The position numbers and the translations under genes are program-made. The notes under the pieces were generated by a model. It had not been told where the DNA came from and searched no databases. It saw nothing but the letters and a program-made list of their open reading frames with translations. 64,000 bases of DNA, taken from assembly GCF_051027545.1 (NCBI RefSeq), contig NZ_CP194902.1:3534001-3598000 (forward strand). Direction: 5' to 3'. Source of the DNA: Methylocaldum sp002005105. GTDB lineage: Bacteria; Pseudomonadota; Gammaproteobacteria; Methylococcales; Methylococcaceae. Positions 51,399-61,223 of the stretch are shown here, in pieces; positions within the stretch are counted from its first letter, which is position 1, and each line of letters opens with the position of its first letter.

Positions 51399-53186
51399 TT
51401 AAAACGCTTCCTCCCATGACTTGGACAGAACCATGGCCGAGTGAATGATCCCGACCATGGAATAGGTCTGCGGGAAATTGCCCCACATTTCGCCGGTTTG
51501 CGGATCGGTGTCTTCGGACAAGAGCCCAAGATGGTTCCGGCAGTTGAGCATTTCCTCGAATATGGCGCGGGCGTCTTCCTTTCTGCCGATGGCCGCCAAA
51601 GCGCCGATCATCCAAAAGGTGCAGATATTGAAGGCGTTTTGCGGTGCGCCGAAGTCGTCCGGTTCCACATACCGCATCATGTGATTGCCGCGCCGCAATT
51701 CCTTTTCCACCGCCTCGACGGTACCGATGAAGCGGGGATCATTCGCAGCGAGGAACTGAAGGTCGTGGAGAAGCAAAAGGCTCGCATCGAGTTCGGAGCC
51801 GCCGAAGCTTCCGACGAAGGTATTGCGTCCGGGATCGTAGGCATGCTCCATGATTTCGGTCCGAATCCGCTCGGCCTGGGAGCGCCAATATTGAGCGCGG
51901 TCGTGCAGCTCCATGTGATCGGCGATGCGGGCCAAACGATCGCAGCCGGCCCAGCACATCACTGCCGAAAAGGTATGGATGCGGGCGAACCCGCGGAACT
52001 CCCAGAGACTCGCATCCGGTACGTTATACAGCCTGGTGCATTGGCGGCCGAGATTTTCCAGGCGTTCGAAAAGACGCTGATCTCCAGGATGCGCGAGGCG
52101 GCGGTCGAAGAAGGCCTGGGTGGCGGCCATGATCACGCTGCCGTAGATGTCGTTCTGGATGTGCTCATAGGCCTGATTCCCGACCCGTACCGGCCTGTGA
52201 TTCCGATAGCCCCTGAGAGAGCTGATCCGGCATTCGATCAATTTTTTCTCCAGGGCGATGCCGTAGACCGGCTGAAGCAGGCTATCGTCGGCCTCGGCCG
52301 CGATATTCGAGATATAGTCCAGATATTCCTCCATGGTTCCGGTCGCGCCAAGCCGGTTTAGGGCGCTCACGACGAAATAGGCGTCGCGCAGCCAGCAATA
52401 GCGATAATCCCAATTGCGTTCCGTGCCGGCCGCTTCGGGGATGGATGTGGTCATGGCGGCAATGACGGCACCGGTTTCCTCGAAACAGCACAGCTTGAGG
52501 GTGATGGCGGCGCGGATCACGGCCTTCTGCCATTCGAAAGGAATGGACAGCGATCGGGTCCATTCGCGCCAATACAGCAGGGTTTGCTCGTAGCTTTCGC
52601 GGGTTGCTTCGGCCACCGTATAACGCAGCGGTTCGTCGGGACCGAAGGTGATCGCCGAAGGTTCCTCCAGCAGAAAGGGCGTCTCGTCCAATATGTAGGA
52701 AACCGGCATGTCGGTGCTCATGCGGAAACACATACCGGGAGCGACGAACTGGATATAGTTGGACCCCTGGATGGTTTGCATGGGTTTGACGCCGTAGTCG
52801 TAGGTCGGCCGCACTCTGACGGAAATCCGCGGCGTGCCGTTGATCGGCTGAAGCCTTCTGATCAGCCGTTGCGAACGATGCATATGGCCGTACCGTCGGA
52901 AACGCGGGGCAAAGTCGGTAATTTGCACCGCAGCGCCGTGCTGATCGTAAAGCGTGGTTACCAGGATAGCGGTGTTGTGCTCGTAGTGCTGTTCGCTATG
53001 GGAGAAATCGTCGATCACGATGTCGAAGAATCCTTCCTGCACCTCGTCCTCATCGCCGTTGATCAGGCTGCAAAAAATCGGATCGCCGTCGAAACGGGGC
53101 AAGCAGCACCAGACGATACGCCCCTTGCGGTCGATCAGTGCGCTGTACATGCAGTTGCCGATAATGCCGAGTTCGAGGTTGCTCAT
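51399..53186 (-). CDS. GH15 family glucosidase (glucoamylase/trehalase-like)
   Basis: 595-residue GH15 enzyme of the cytosolic type that includes mycobacterial-type trehalase and GH15 glucoamylase-like proteins. N-terminal beta domain (LELGIIGNCMYSALIDRKGRIVWCCLPRFDGDPIF) and an (alpha/alpha)6 barrel with the conserved AAGTERNWDYRYCWLRDAYFVVSAL; no signal peptide. Last gene of the sugar ABC operon (84 bp after the ATPase), so it most likely splits the imported alpha-glucoside (trehalose or maltose) to glucose. Confidence 0.9.
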   Translation of the reverse strand: MSNLELGIIGNCMYSALIDRKGRIVWCCLPRFDGDPIFCSLINGDEDEVQEGFFDIVIDDFSHSEQHYEHNTAILVTTLYDQHGAAVQITDFAPRFRRYGHMHRSQRLIRRLQPINGTPRISVRVRPTYDYGVKPMQTIQGSNYIQFVAPGMCFRMSTDMPVSYILDETPFLLEEPSAITFGPDEPLRYTVAEATRESYEQTLLYWREWTRSLSIPFEWQKAVIRAAITLKLCCFEETGAVIAAMTTSIPEAAGTERNWDYRYCWLRDAYFVVSALNRLGATGTMEEYLDYISNIAAEADDSLLQPVYGIALEKKLIECRISSLRGYRNHRPVRVGNQAYEHIQNDIYGSVIMAATQAFFDRRLAHPGDQRLFERLENLGRQCTRLYNVPDASLWEFRGFARIHTFSAVMCWAGCDRLARIADHMELHDRAQYWRSQAERIRTEIMEHAYDPGRNTFVGSFGGSELDASLLLLHDLQFLAANDPRFIGTVEAVEKELRRGNHMMRYVEPDDFGAPQNAFNICTFWMIGALAAIGRKEDARAIFEEMLNCRNHLGLLSEDTDPQTGEMWGNFPQTYSMVGIIHSAMVLSKSWEEAF

Positions 53187-53270
53187 AGCGGTTCCCTATA
53201 CGTTTTGATCGTTTCAAACATGCCCGTCGCGGGCGCCACATCACCGAAGGCGCTTCGACAGACTGTCGTT

Positions 53271-54419
53271 TCAATGGTTCCGCAAAAAATTTTCGCCGGT
53301 ATCGGCGTCGAACAGTTGAATCTTCGTGGCGTCGTAAGTCAGCTCGATCCTATCGCCGCGTTTCAGCCGGAGGTCGGGAGGCACTCGGACAATCAGAACC
53401 AGTCCAGCTGGATGAGTTCCCGGCTCGACAACCGCCGATTTGTCCCTGGATGGCCGGAGTGACGGGGCCGGCTGAACATGAAGATAAAGATCCGCGCCCA
53501 GCCATTCGACCGAAATGATTTCAGCCGGAAAAACGGGGCCGGCTCTACGCGACGTTCCCGGCAAACAAAAATGTTCCGGACGGATGCCGGCGACGACGTA
53601 GCGGTTGCTCAGGCGCTCTAACGGAAAGGAAGGCGGCAGGGGGCAAGGCCCCATAGGCAGCAGCACGCCGGTATCGCCGATCTCGGCATTCAGGAAGTTC
53701 ATCGACGGCGATCCGATGAAGCCCGCCACGAATTCGTTACGGGGCGTCTCGTACAGTTCCTTCGGCGTTCCGATCTGCTGGACTTCTCCGCTTCGCAATA
53801 TCGCCACACGATCGCCCAGCACCATGGCTTCGGTTTGGTCGTGAGTGACGTAAACGGTCGTGATGCCCAGCCTTTCCTGGAGGGCCGCGATCTCGGTGCG
53901 CATTTGAACGCGCAGCCGAGCATCGAGATTCGATAGGGGCTCGTCCAACAAGAACACCTGGGGTCTTCGCACGATCGCTCGTCCCATGGCTACCCGCTGG
54001 CGCTGTCCTCCGGACAGGTCCGAAGGTTTGCGGTCGAGCAGCGGGTCCAGTTGGAGGATGGCCGCGACCTCGTCCACCCGCCGCTTGATTTCGTCCCGCG
54101 CCAGTTTGGCCAATTTGAGCGGAAACGAGATGTTCTCCCTGACCGTCATATGGGGGTAGAGCGCATAGCTTTGGAATACCATCGCCATGTTGCGGTCCTT
54201 GGGGTCGAGTTCATTGATCCTGTTGCCGTCGACCCGGATTTCGCCCTCGGTGATGTCTTCCAGACCGACGATCATGTTCAGCAGGGTCGACTTGCCGCAG
54301 CCTGACGGTCCCACGAGAATGAAAAACTCGCCGTCCTTGACGGTGAAATTTGCCTTTCTGATCGCCCAGGCCCCACCGGCAAAGCGTTTGCTCACGTGAT
54401 CGAAGACGATTTCGGCCAT
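53271..54419 (-). CDS. Sugar ABC transporter ATP-binding protein (UgpC/MsmK/SugC type)
   Basis: 382 residues. ABC core with Walker A GPSGCGKSTLLNMIVGL, signature LSGGQRQRVAMGRAIV, Walker B QVFLLDEPLSNLDARL and the H-loop YVTHDQTEAMVL; C-terminal TOBE regulatory part (about 240-382) as in MalK/UgpC. It powers the two permeases upstream. The permease gene ends 16 bp before it. Confidence 0.93.
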   Translation of the reverse strand: MAEIVFDHVSKRFAGGAWAIRKANFTVKDGEFFILVGPSGCGKSTLLNMIVGLEDITEGEIRVDGNRINELDPKDRNMAMVFQSYALYPHMTVRENISFPLKLAKLARDEIKRRVDEVAAILQLDPLLDRKPSDLSGGQRQRVAMGRAIVRRPQVFLLDEPLSNLDARLRVQMRTEIAALQERLGITTVYVTHDQTEAMVLGDRVAILRSGEVQQIGTPKELYETPRNEFVAGFIGSPSMNFLNAEIGDTGVLLPMGPCPLPPSFPLERLSNRYVVAGIRPEHFCLPGTSRRAGPVFPAEIISVEWLGADLYLHVQPAPSLRPSRDKSAVVEPGTHPAGLVLIVRVPPDLRLKRGDRIELTYDATKIQLFDADTGENFLRNH

Positions 54420-54434
54420 TTTTGCTACTCCCGG

Positions 54435-55271
54435 TCATCCTTTGACGGCACCGGCCGTAAGTCCGGCAATGATGCGGCGCTGGAACATCAGGACCAGTGC
54501 GATGATCGGTATCGTGACCACTACGGAAGCGGCGGCGATGGAACCGGTAGGCAGCTCGAATTGGGAACTTCCCGTAAAAAACGCGATGGCGACCGGCACG
54601 GTGCGGGCCCGATCCGTGGACGTGAGGGACGCGGCGAACAAAAAATCGTTCCACGCGAAAATGAAGACCAAGATGGCCGAAGCGACGATTCCCGGCGCCA
54701 CCAGCGGCAAGATGACGAGCCGAAAGGCTTGCGACGGGGTGGCGCCGTCGACCCGTGCGGCTCGCTCCAGGTCCCACGGGATTTCGCGAAAAAAAGCGGT
54801 CAAGGTCCAAATGGCGAGCGGCAAGGTGAAGCTCAGATAGGGAAGGATCAAGCCCGGCCAGGTGTCGAAAAGACGCAGCGTGCGCCAGAGTTCGAACAAG
54901 GGACCGACCACGGATATCGGCGGAAACATGGCTACTGCGAGCGTGCCGTAAAAAATCCAGTGTTTGCCGCGAAAGTCGAGCCGAACGATGGCGTACGCCG
55001 CAAAGATGGCGATTATTATGGACAACCCGGTGGCGATCGAAGCGATGCCCACGGAGTTCAAGAGCGCCGCCGGAAATTGCGGGTCGTTAAAGACCGTTCG
55101 GTAGTGCTCGAGACTGAGCGTGTCCGGGAAAAAACGCGCATTGCCGAGTTCGCGCCCAGGCTTGAGCGACAGCGATATGATCCAAATCACGGGCAACAAG
55201 GCGTAAGTAACAACGAGGAGACTTCCCAAGGCGCCGAGGAATCCGTCCATACCTGCGAATCGTATTCGCAT
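54435..55271 (-). CDS. Sugar ABC transporter permease (MalG/SugB type)
   Basis: 278 residues with six TMs. The cytoplasmic EAA loop is ERAARVDGATPSQAFRLVILPLVAPGI and couples it to the ATPase. LLVVTYALLPVIWIISLSLKPGRE and PVAIAFFTGSSQFELP are MalG-like. It forms the channel with the MalF-type permease gene 2 bp upstream. Confidence 0.92.
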   Translation of the reverse strand: MRIRFAGMDGFLGALGSLLVVTYALLPVIWIISLSLKPGRELGNARFFPDTLSLEHYRTVFNDPQFPAALLNSVGIASIATGLSIIIAIFAAYAIVRLDFRGKHWIFYGTLAVAMFPPISVVGPLFELWRTLRLFDTWPGLILPYLSFTLPLAIWTLTAFFREIPWDLERAARVDGATPSQAFRLVILPLVAPGIVASAILVFIFAWNDFLFAASLTSTDRARTVPVAIAFFTGSSQFELPTGSIAAASVVVTIPIIALVLMFQRRIIAGLTAGAVKG

Positions 55272-55272
55272 G

Positions 55273-56136
55273 TCACCGTCCCGTGCGGAGCAAGGGCGTT
55301 CCGAAGCTCTTGGTGAAGAGCAGAGCGATCGCGAGCGTGCACAGAAAAATCAGCACCGATACCGCCGAACCCAAACCCAGGTTGAGACGGGCAATCAGCG
55401 TGTTGTATCCAATCACCGATACCGATTCGGTGCCATGCGCGCCGCGTGTCAGAACATAGACCGAATCGAAGATGCGAAAAGCATCCAAGGTCCGGAACAG
55501 CAGCGCCACCAAGATGGACGGTTTCATCAAGGGCAGGGTAATGAGACGGAAGCGCTGTAAGGCGGATGCTCCGTCGACCCGAGCCGCCCTGAGCACATCA
55601 TCCGGAATGAGGCTCAGGCCGGCCAGCAGCAAAAGAGCCATGAACGGTGTGGTTTTCCAGATCTCGCTGAGTATGATGACGCCGAATGCCGACCAGCGTT
55701 CGTTGAGCCAGGCTCGATCGACGCCGAGCAGGCTGTTGACGAATCCGGTGGTCGGATCGAATGCGAACTTCCAGGCGAGAGCTGCTACCACGGTGATGAT
55801 GGCGTAAGGCACCAAAGCCGCCGAACGGACCGTTCGGCGTCCGAACACGGCTTTATGCATGAGCAGTGCGAGAGCGAAGCCGAGCACCAGCTCGAAAAAA
55901 ACCGAAATGGTCGTGATCAGAAGCGTATTTCCAAGCGCCTGCCACCATACTTCCGAACTTAATACGCTGAAGTAGTTGCCGATGCCTATGAAATCGGGCG
56001 GAGCCGCGTGGCGTAGGTCGTAGCGGTAAAGCGAGAGCCGGACGGCATCGAGAATGGGATAGGCCGTAACCAAAGCCATCGCGGCTAGAGCCGGGGTGCA
56101 AAAAAGCCATCCTTTGACGTTCTGGACACGCCTCAT
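55273..56136 (-). CDS. Sugar ABC transporter permease (MalF/SugA type)
   Basis: 287 residues, six TMs (WLFCTPALAAMALVTAYPILDAVRLS first). EAA loop LRAARVDGASALQRFRLITLPLMKPSI. It pairs with the second permease and overlaps the binding-protein gene upstream by 4 bp. Confidence 0.92.
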   Translation of the reverse strand: MRRVQNVKGWLFCTPALAAMALVTAYPILDAVRLSLYRYDLRHAAPPDFIGIGNYFSVLSSEVWWQALGNTLLITTISVFFELVLGFALALLMHKAVFGRRTVRSAALVPYAIITVVAALAWKFAFDPTTGFVNSLLGVDRAWLNERWSAFGVIILSEIWKTTPFMALLLLAGLSLIPDDVLRAARVDGASALQRFRLITLPLMKPSILVALLFRTLDAFRIFDSVYVLTRGAHGTESVSVIGYNTLIARLNLGLGSAVSVLIFLCTLAIALLFTKSFGTPLLRTGR

Positions 56137-57464
56137 AGCAAGCCTTCCGAACGCAATGCTCGTTGCACGGCTTTCCGCAAGCGAGTCGTATCCCGGTCCG
56201 GCTCGATGTCGCGCATGGGATGAAGGGTGCGGCTGATGGCGAGGGACACGTCGGCGTAGAGCGGCGTTTGAGGACGTTCCACCGCATCGTTCAAGGCCGC
56301 TCGCAGCACGTCCGCGAACGGCAGCCGGCGACGCACGGCCGGATCGTTATAAAGGGCGGACACGGTGGGTGGAAGTCCCCCGCGTTGTGCGGCGATCCGC
56401 TGATTATCCCTGCTTGCTAGGCATTCGGCCGCGTTGAAGGCGAGTTCGGGATAACGCGAGTAGGTGCTGACGGCGAGATCGATGCCTCCGACCGTCACCC
56501 GGCTGGGCCGGCCGGGCAGAACCGCGGGCCAGCGTGCCCAGCCCATGTTCGCCGCGACGTCGGGCGCGTTCTGCCGAGCGCTGGGCCAGACGAAGGTATA
56601 GTTGAGCATGAATGCCGAATTGCCGGTTTCGAAAGCCAGCCGCGCCTGGTCTTCGCGGCTGGTGGACAGCCCCGGATCGGCCGCGGGAGAAGTCGCCAAC
56701 CGCTTCATCACCTGAAGAGCTTTACGGGTGGGTTCGGGCTCCAGGGAGACCTGCTGTCCCCCAGCATCCAGGACCGTGCCCCCGGCCGAGGCGAGCAGGG
56801 ATACAAAAAGGACGGTCAGCCCCTCATAGCGTTCGCCCTGAACCTGAATCCGGCCATTCCTGCCCAACTTCTCGGCCGAATCGATCATCTCGTCCCAGGT
56901 ATCCGGCGGTGTCGGGACACGGTCGGTTCGATACCAAAGCAATTGGACATTGGTCGTGAAAGGCGTCGCCCAGAACACATTCTTATAAGTAGCGGTTTGA
57001 ACCGTTATCGGAAACCGACCGGCTGAAGCCCGGCGGGTCGATCTCATCGGCCATTCCCGTATCCAGCCCGCTTCGGCGAATTCGGCGGTCCAGATCACGT
57101 CCATCCCGATGATGTCGATAGATTCGTCGCCTGCAGCCAGGCGGCGCGTCAATTGCTCCCTTTGCTGATCGGCATCGGCCGGCAGAGAGACGACATCGAT
57201 GCGATAGCGGTCTTTTGCGAATTCGGTGCAGCGCCGGGCGGCTTCTCGGAAGGCGCCGGAAGGTTCGTCGAACACATACCAGGTCAAATGAGGCGGTCCG
57301 ACGGGTTCCGGATTGCGGCAGGACCACACCGGCAAACCGAGGGACAGAAGAAACAGCAGGCGCAGTAGCGCGATCGAGCACCGCGACGAGATGCGGGCCG
57401 GCCACTTGTTGACTTGAAAAAACCGTCCCGCTCTCAGGCGGTAGACGCCCATCCGGAAGTCCAT
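56133..57464 (-). CDS. Sugar-binding lipoprotein of the ABC importer (LpqY/UgpB-like)
   Basis: 443 residues, first gene of the operon. Lipoprotein signal (LLRLLFLLSLGLPVWSCRNPEP) then an SBP_bac_1 fold: LTWYVFDEPSGAFREAARRCTEFAK, DVIWTAEFAEAGWIREWP, FWATPFTTNVQLLWYRTD. Similarity in layout to the mycobacterial trehalose importer LpqY-SugABC, plus GH15 at the operon end, suggests trehalose; maltose is the alternative. The N-terminus before the signal is about 28 residues, so the real start may be later. Confidence 0.88.
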   Translation of the reverse strand: MDFRMGVYRLRAGRFFQVNKWPARISSRCSIALLRLLFLLSLGLPVWSCRNPEPVGPPHLTWYVFDEPSGAFREAARRCTEFAKDRYRIDVVSLPADADQQREQLTRRLAAGDESIDIIGMDVIWTAEFAEAGWIREWPMRSTRRASAGRFPITVQTATYKNVFWATPFTTNVQLLWYRTDRVPTPPDTWDEMIDSAEKLGRNGRIQVQGERYEGLTVLFVSLLASAGGTVLDAGGQQVSLEPEPTRKALQVMKRLATSPAADPGLSTSREDQARLAFETGNSAFMLNYTFVWPSARQNAPDVAANMGWARWPAVLPGRPSRVTVGGIDLAVSTYSRYPELAFNAAECLASRDNQRIAAQRGGLPPTVSALYNDPAVRRRLPFADVLRAALNDAVERPQTPLYADVSLAISRTLHPMRDIEPDRDTTRLRKAVQRALRSEGLL

Positions 57465-58014
57465 TCTCCTCGGAGTTCAAACGTGCTTGTGGCCCGAAGT
57501 GGAACATCGGCACAGGTTTCGTGTCAAGTGTGGCTGAGCATTGCAAAAGATCGAGAAGAGGGTGCCGTTTATTGGAAATACGCTTCCCGGCATAAACTCG
57601 GGTGTTTAGCGTCGAACGTATGGCCGACGATTAATTCTAAACTAATAAGAGGACAATACAGCGGAGTGGGCTCGAGTTCGGCCATCGCTAAGTATTGTGT
57701 ATCGCTCGGCAAGCAGTGCGAAACAGTTTTGTTACATGCTCGATGAGGTTCTCTTTGGCATAAAGTTTTTCTTGGGTGTCTCGCAGCCGAGGAACCGAAA
57801 TATGTTAGGCTACGTCTTAGCGGTAAGAGCCGCGAGCGCCGCATTTATTGCATAGTGCGGATGGATGAGAAAGCCACGTTCGCTATGATAGGGACAGTTA
57901 ATACGCTCGTTGTCTCAACCAGCAAAATATCGAACGAGGCAGCTTGCGGTCCTCTCGCCGGAGACGTTAAGACCTTTTTGAGCATCTGCTGATTGCAGAG
58001 GAGACCTCGCATCT
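57465..58014. other. Divergent promoter gap between the sugar ABC operon and prkA
   Basis: 550 bp, AT-richer in the middle (57600-57760). It must hold both promoters. No gene is supported; the short ORFs here lack family features, ribosome sites or bias. Confidence 0.5.
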
Positions 58015-59937
58015 ATGGGTATCTTCGATCACTATCAATCCCGCTATGAAAAAGCGCGCGAAGAAGAGTATTCGCTTCAGGAATATCTAGAAATTTGCCG
58101 TAAGGATCCGACGGCCTACGCCAGTCCAGCCGAGCGTATGCTGATCGCCATCGGCGAACCCGAACTGGTCGATACCAGGCTCGATCCGCGCCTTTCACGC
58201 ATTTTCGCCAATAAAGTCATCAAGCGCTATCCGGCTTTTGCCGATTTTTACGGCATGGAGGAAACCATTGAGCAGATGGTGGCATTTTTCCGCCACGCCG
58301 CTCAGGGGCTGGAAGAGCGCAAACAGATTCTGTACTTGCTGGGCCCGGTCGGAGGCGGCAAGTCTTCGCTGGCCGAGAAGTTGAAGCACCTCATGGAGCA
58401 GGTGCCGTTTTACGCCATCAAGGGTTCGCCCATCAACGAATCGCCGCTGGGACTGTTCGACCCCGAAGAGGACGGTCCGATTCTCGAAAACGAATACGGT
58501 ATCCCGCGCCGTTACTTCAATACGATCATGTCGCCTTGGGCGGTGAAACGCCTGCACGAGTACAACGGCGATATCACCAAATTTCGCGTCGTCAAGGTGC
58601 GCCCGTCCATGTTGGATCAGCGGGCGGTGTCGAAGACCGAACCGGGCGACGAAAACAACCAGGACATCTCGTCCTTGGTCGGCAAGGTCGACATCCGGAA
58701 GCTGGAGCGCTTCAGCCAGGACGATCCGGATGCCTACAGCTTCTCGGGCGGCCTTTGCCTCGGCAACCGAGGTATCATGGAATTCGTGGAGATGTTCAAG
58801 GCGCCGATCAAGGTGCTGCATCCTCTCCTGACGGCGACCCAGGAGGGCAATTACAAAGGTACCGAAGGGCTTTCGGCCATTCCGTTCGAGGGCATCATCA
58901 TGGCCCATTCGAACGAGTCCGAGTGGTTGCAGTTCAAGAACAACAAGAACAACGAGGCGTTTCTGGACCGTGTCTATGTGGTCAAAGTGCCTTATTGCCT
59001 AAGGGTTTCAGAAGAGATCAAGATTTACGAGAAACTCTTGATCCACAGTTCGCTGTCCGATTCGCCCTGCGCACCCCACACACTGAAAATGCTGGCGCAG
59101 TTCGCGGTGCTGTCGAGGCTTAAAGAACCGGAGAACTCCAATGTTTACTCGAAAATGCGGGTTTACGACGGCGAGAACCTGAAGGACACCGATCCCAAGG
59201 CGAAATCCTATCAGGAATACCGGGACTTCGCGGGCGTGGACGAAGGGATGACCGGTCTTTCCACGCGCTTCGCGTTCAAGATCCTGTCGAAAGTGTTCAA
59301 CTTCGACCATTCCGAAGTCGCGGCGAATCCCGTTCACTTGCTGTATACGCTGGAACAGCAGATCACGCAGGAGCAATTCCCGCCGGAGGTGCAGGAGCGT
59401 TATCTGCGCTTCATCAAGGAATTCCTGGTGCCGCGCTATGTGGATTTCATCGGCAAGGAAATCCAGACCGCTTACCTGGAATCGTATTCCGAGTACGGAC
59501 AGAACATCTTCGACCGGTATGTTACGTACGCCGACTACTGGATACAGGATCAGGAATACCGCGATCCGGATACCGGCGAGAGTTTCGACCGCAGGGCGCT
59601 CAACGAGGAACTCGAAAAGATCGAAAAACCGGCAGGCATCAGCAATCCCAAGGATTTCCGCAATGAAGTGGTGAACTTCGTGCTGCGTGCCCGCGCCAAG
59701 AACGCCGGCAAGAATCCGGCCTGGACCAGCTATGAAAAGCTGCGTGCGGTCATCGAGAAGAAGATGTTCGCCAATACGGAAGAACTGCTGCCGGTGATCT
59801 CCTTCAACGCCAAGGCGTCGCTGGACGATCAGAAGAAACATGAGGAATTCGTGAACCGCATGGTTCACAAAGGGTACACGCCCAAGCAGGTGCGGCTGTT
59901 GTGCGAATGGTATCTCAGGGTGCGCAAGTCCTCTTAA
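58015..59937 (+). CDS. PrkA-family serine protein kinase / AAA ATPase (YeaG)
   Basis: 640 residues, matching E. coli YeaG in length. N-terminal AAA part with Walker A LLGPVGGGKSSLAEKLK (near 106-122) and AHSNESEWLQF; C-terminal kinase-like domain (about 400-640). Family members are stress- and starvation-linked kinases with few known targets. First gene of the conserved PrkA-YeaH-SpoVR operon. GAGGAG about 12 bp before ATG. Confidence 0.95.
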   Translation: MGIFDHYQSRYEKAREEEYSLQEYLEICRKDPTAYASPAERMLIAIGEPELVDTRLDPRLSRIFANKVIKRYPAFADFYGMEETIEQMVAFFRHAAQGLEERKQILYLLGPVGGGKSSLAEKLKHLMEQVPFYAIKGSPINESPLGLFDPEEDGPILENEYGIPRRYFNTIMSPWAVKRLHEYNGDITKFRVVKVRPSMLDQRAVSKTEPGDENNQDISSLVGKVDIRKLERFSQDDPDAYSFSGGLCLGNRGIMEFVEMFKAPIKVLHPLLTATQEGNYKGTEGLSAIPFEGIIMAHSNESEWLQFKNNKNNEAFLDRVYVVKVPYCLRVSEEIKIYEKLLIHSSLSDSPCAPHTLKMLAQFAVLSRLKEPENSNVYSKMRVYDGENLKDTDPKAKSYQEYRDFAGVDEGMTGLSTRFAFKILSKVFNFDHSEVAANPVHLLYTLEQQITQEQFPPEVQERYLRFIKEFLVPRYVDFIGKEIQTAYLESYSEYGQNIFDRYVTYADYWIQDQEYRDPDTGESFDRRALNEELEKIEKPAGISNPKDFRNEVVNFVLRARAKNAGKNPAWTSYEKLRAVIEKKMFANTEELLPVISFNAKASLDDQKKHEEFVNRMVHKGYTPKQVRLLCEWYLRVRKSS

Positions 59938-59960
59938 CCGAGCGATAGGTATTCAAGCCC

Positions 59961-61223
59961 ATGAGTCAATTTATAGACCGCCGCTTAAACCCCAAGAACA
60001 AGAGCGCTGTCAATCGGCAGCGCTTTCTCCAACGCTTCCGCGGTCAGATTCGCAAGGCCGTTGCCGATGCCGTCGCGAAGCGGTCGGTAACGGACGTAGA
60101 CCGTGGCGAAAAGATTCAGATTCCGACCAAGGATATTTCGGAACCGACGTTTCGGCATGGCCAAGGTGGGCGGCGGGAGGTCGTTCAACCCGGCAATAAG
60201 GAGTTTATAGCGGGCGACAAGGTACCCCGTCCGGAAGGCGAGGAGGGCGGTTCGGGCAACCGTGCCAGCGATACCGGCGAGGGCATGGACGAATTCGTTT
60301 TCGAATTGTCGCGCGAAGAGTTTTTGGAATTCATCTTCGAAGATCTCGAGCTGCCGAACATGGTGAAGCGGCAACTGGCGAGAGAAGCCACTTTCAAGAG
60401 TCAGCACGCGGGTTTTACCAGCGACGGATCGCCCTCGAACCTGCACGTCATCCGCTCGATGCGGGAGGCCTTGGCGCGCCGCACGGCCTTGCGCGCGCCA
60501 TCGGCGGACCGGAAGCGGGAGCTGGAAGTCGAACTCGCGGCTTTGCTAACTGGCGGTGAGCCTGACGAGGAGCGTATCGCCGCATTGAGCGAGGAGATCG
60601 CCCTGCTGGAGCGCAGGATTCGGGCAGTGCCGTTCCTCGACACCATCGATCTCCGTTACCGAAACCGCATTCAAGTTCCGAAGCCCAGCACCCAGGCCGT
60701 GATGTTTTGCCTCATGGACGTCTCCGGTTCCATGGACGAGGTGAAAAAGAATCTTGCGAAACGTTTTTTCTTGTTGCTTTACTTGTTTCTTACGCGAAAT
60801 TACGAAAAGACGGACGTGGTTTTCATTCGTCATCATACGGTGGCGCTGGAGGTGGATGAACAGGATTTCTTCTATTCGCGGGAAACCGGTGGGACCGTTG
60901 TGTCGAGCGCACTCGAGTTGATGAAGGACATCATCCGCGACCGCTACCCCTCGGGCGACTGGAACATCTACGGCGCCCAGGCGTCGGACGGCGACAACTG
61001 GCCCGAGGACTCGACGAATTGTTCGCGCTTGCTGATCGAAGACATCATGGCGAGCGTGCAGTATTACGCCTATATCGAGATCAACAACCACGAGCCCCAC
61101 AGCCTGTGGATGGAATACGAAAAAGTGGCGGAATACTGGCCCAACTTTGCCATGCAGCCGATTTATAGCGCGGCGGACATTTATCCGGTCTTTAGAGAAC
61201 TCTTCAAGAAGCAGCAGGCATGA
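59961..61223 (+). CDS. UPF0229 / DUF444 protein (YeaH)
   Basis: 420 residues. N-terminal basic part, then an acidic segment (PRPEGEEGGSGNRASDTGEGMDEF), a helical middle and a VWA-like domain with MIDAS CLMDVSGSMDEVKKNLAKRFF (about 252-262). Always found with PrkA; it probably assembles with it, much as VWA partners do with MoxR ATPases. Start 59961 is 24 bp after the prkA stop. It overlaps spoVR by 4 bp. Confidence 0.94.
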   Translation: MSQFIDRRLNPKNKSAVNRQRFLQRFRGQIRKAVADAVAKRSVTDVDRGEKIQIPTKDISEPTFRHGQGGRREVVQPGNKEFIAGDKVPRPEGEEGGSGNRASDTGEGMDEFVFELSREEFLEFIFEDLELPNMVKRQLAREATFKSQHAGFTSDGSPSNLHVIRSMREALARRTALRAPSADRKRELEVELAALLTGGEPDEERIAALSEEIALLERRIRAVPFLDTIDLRYRNRIQVPKPSTQAVMFCLMDVSGSMDEVKKNLAKRFFLLLYLFLTRNYEKTDVVFIRHHTVALEVDEQDFFYSRETGGTVVSSALELMKDIIRDRYPSGDWNIYGAQASDGDNWPEDSTNCSRLLIEDIMASVQYYAYIEINNHEPHSLWMEYEKVAEYWPNFAMQPIYSAADIYPVFRELFKKQQA

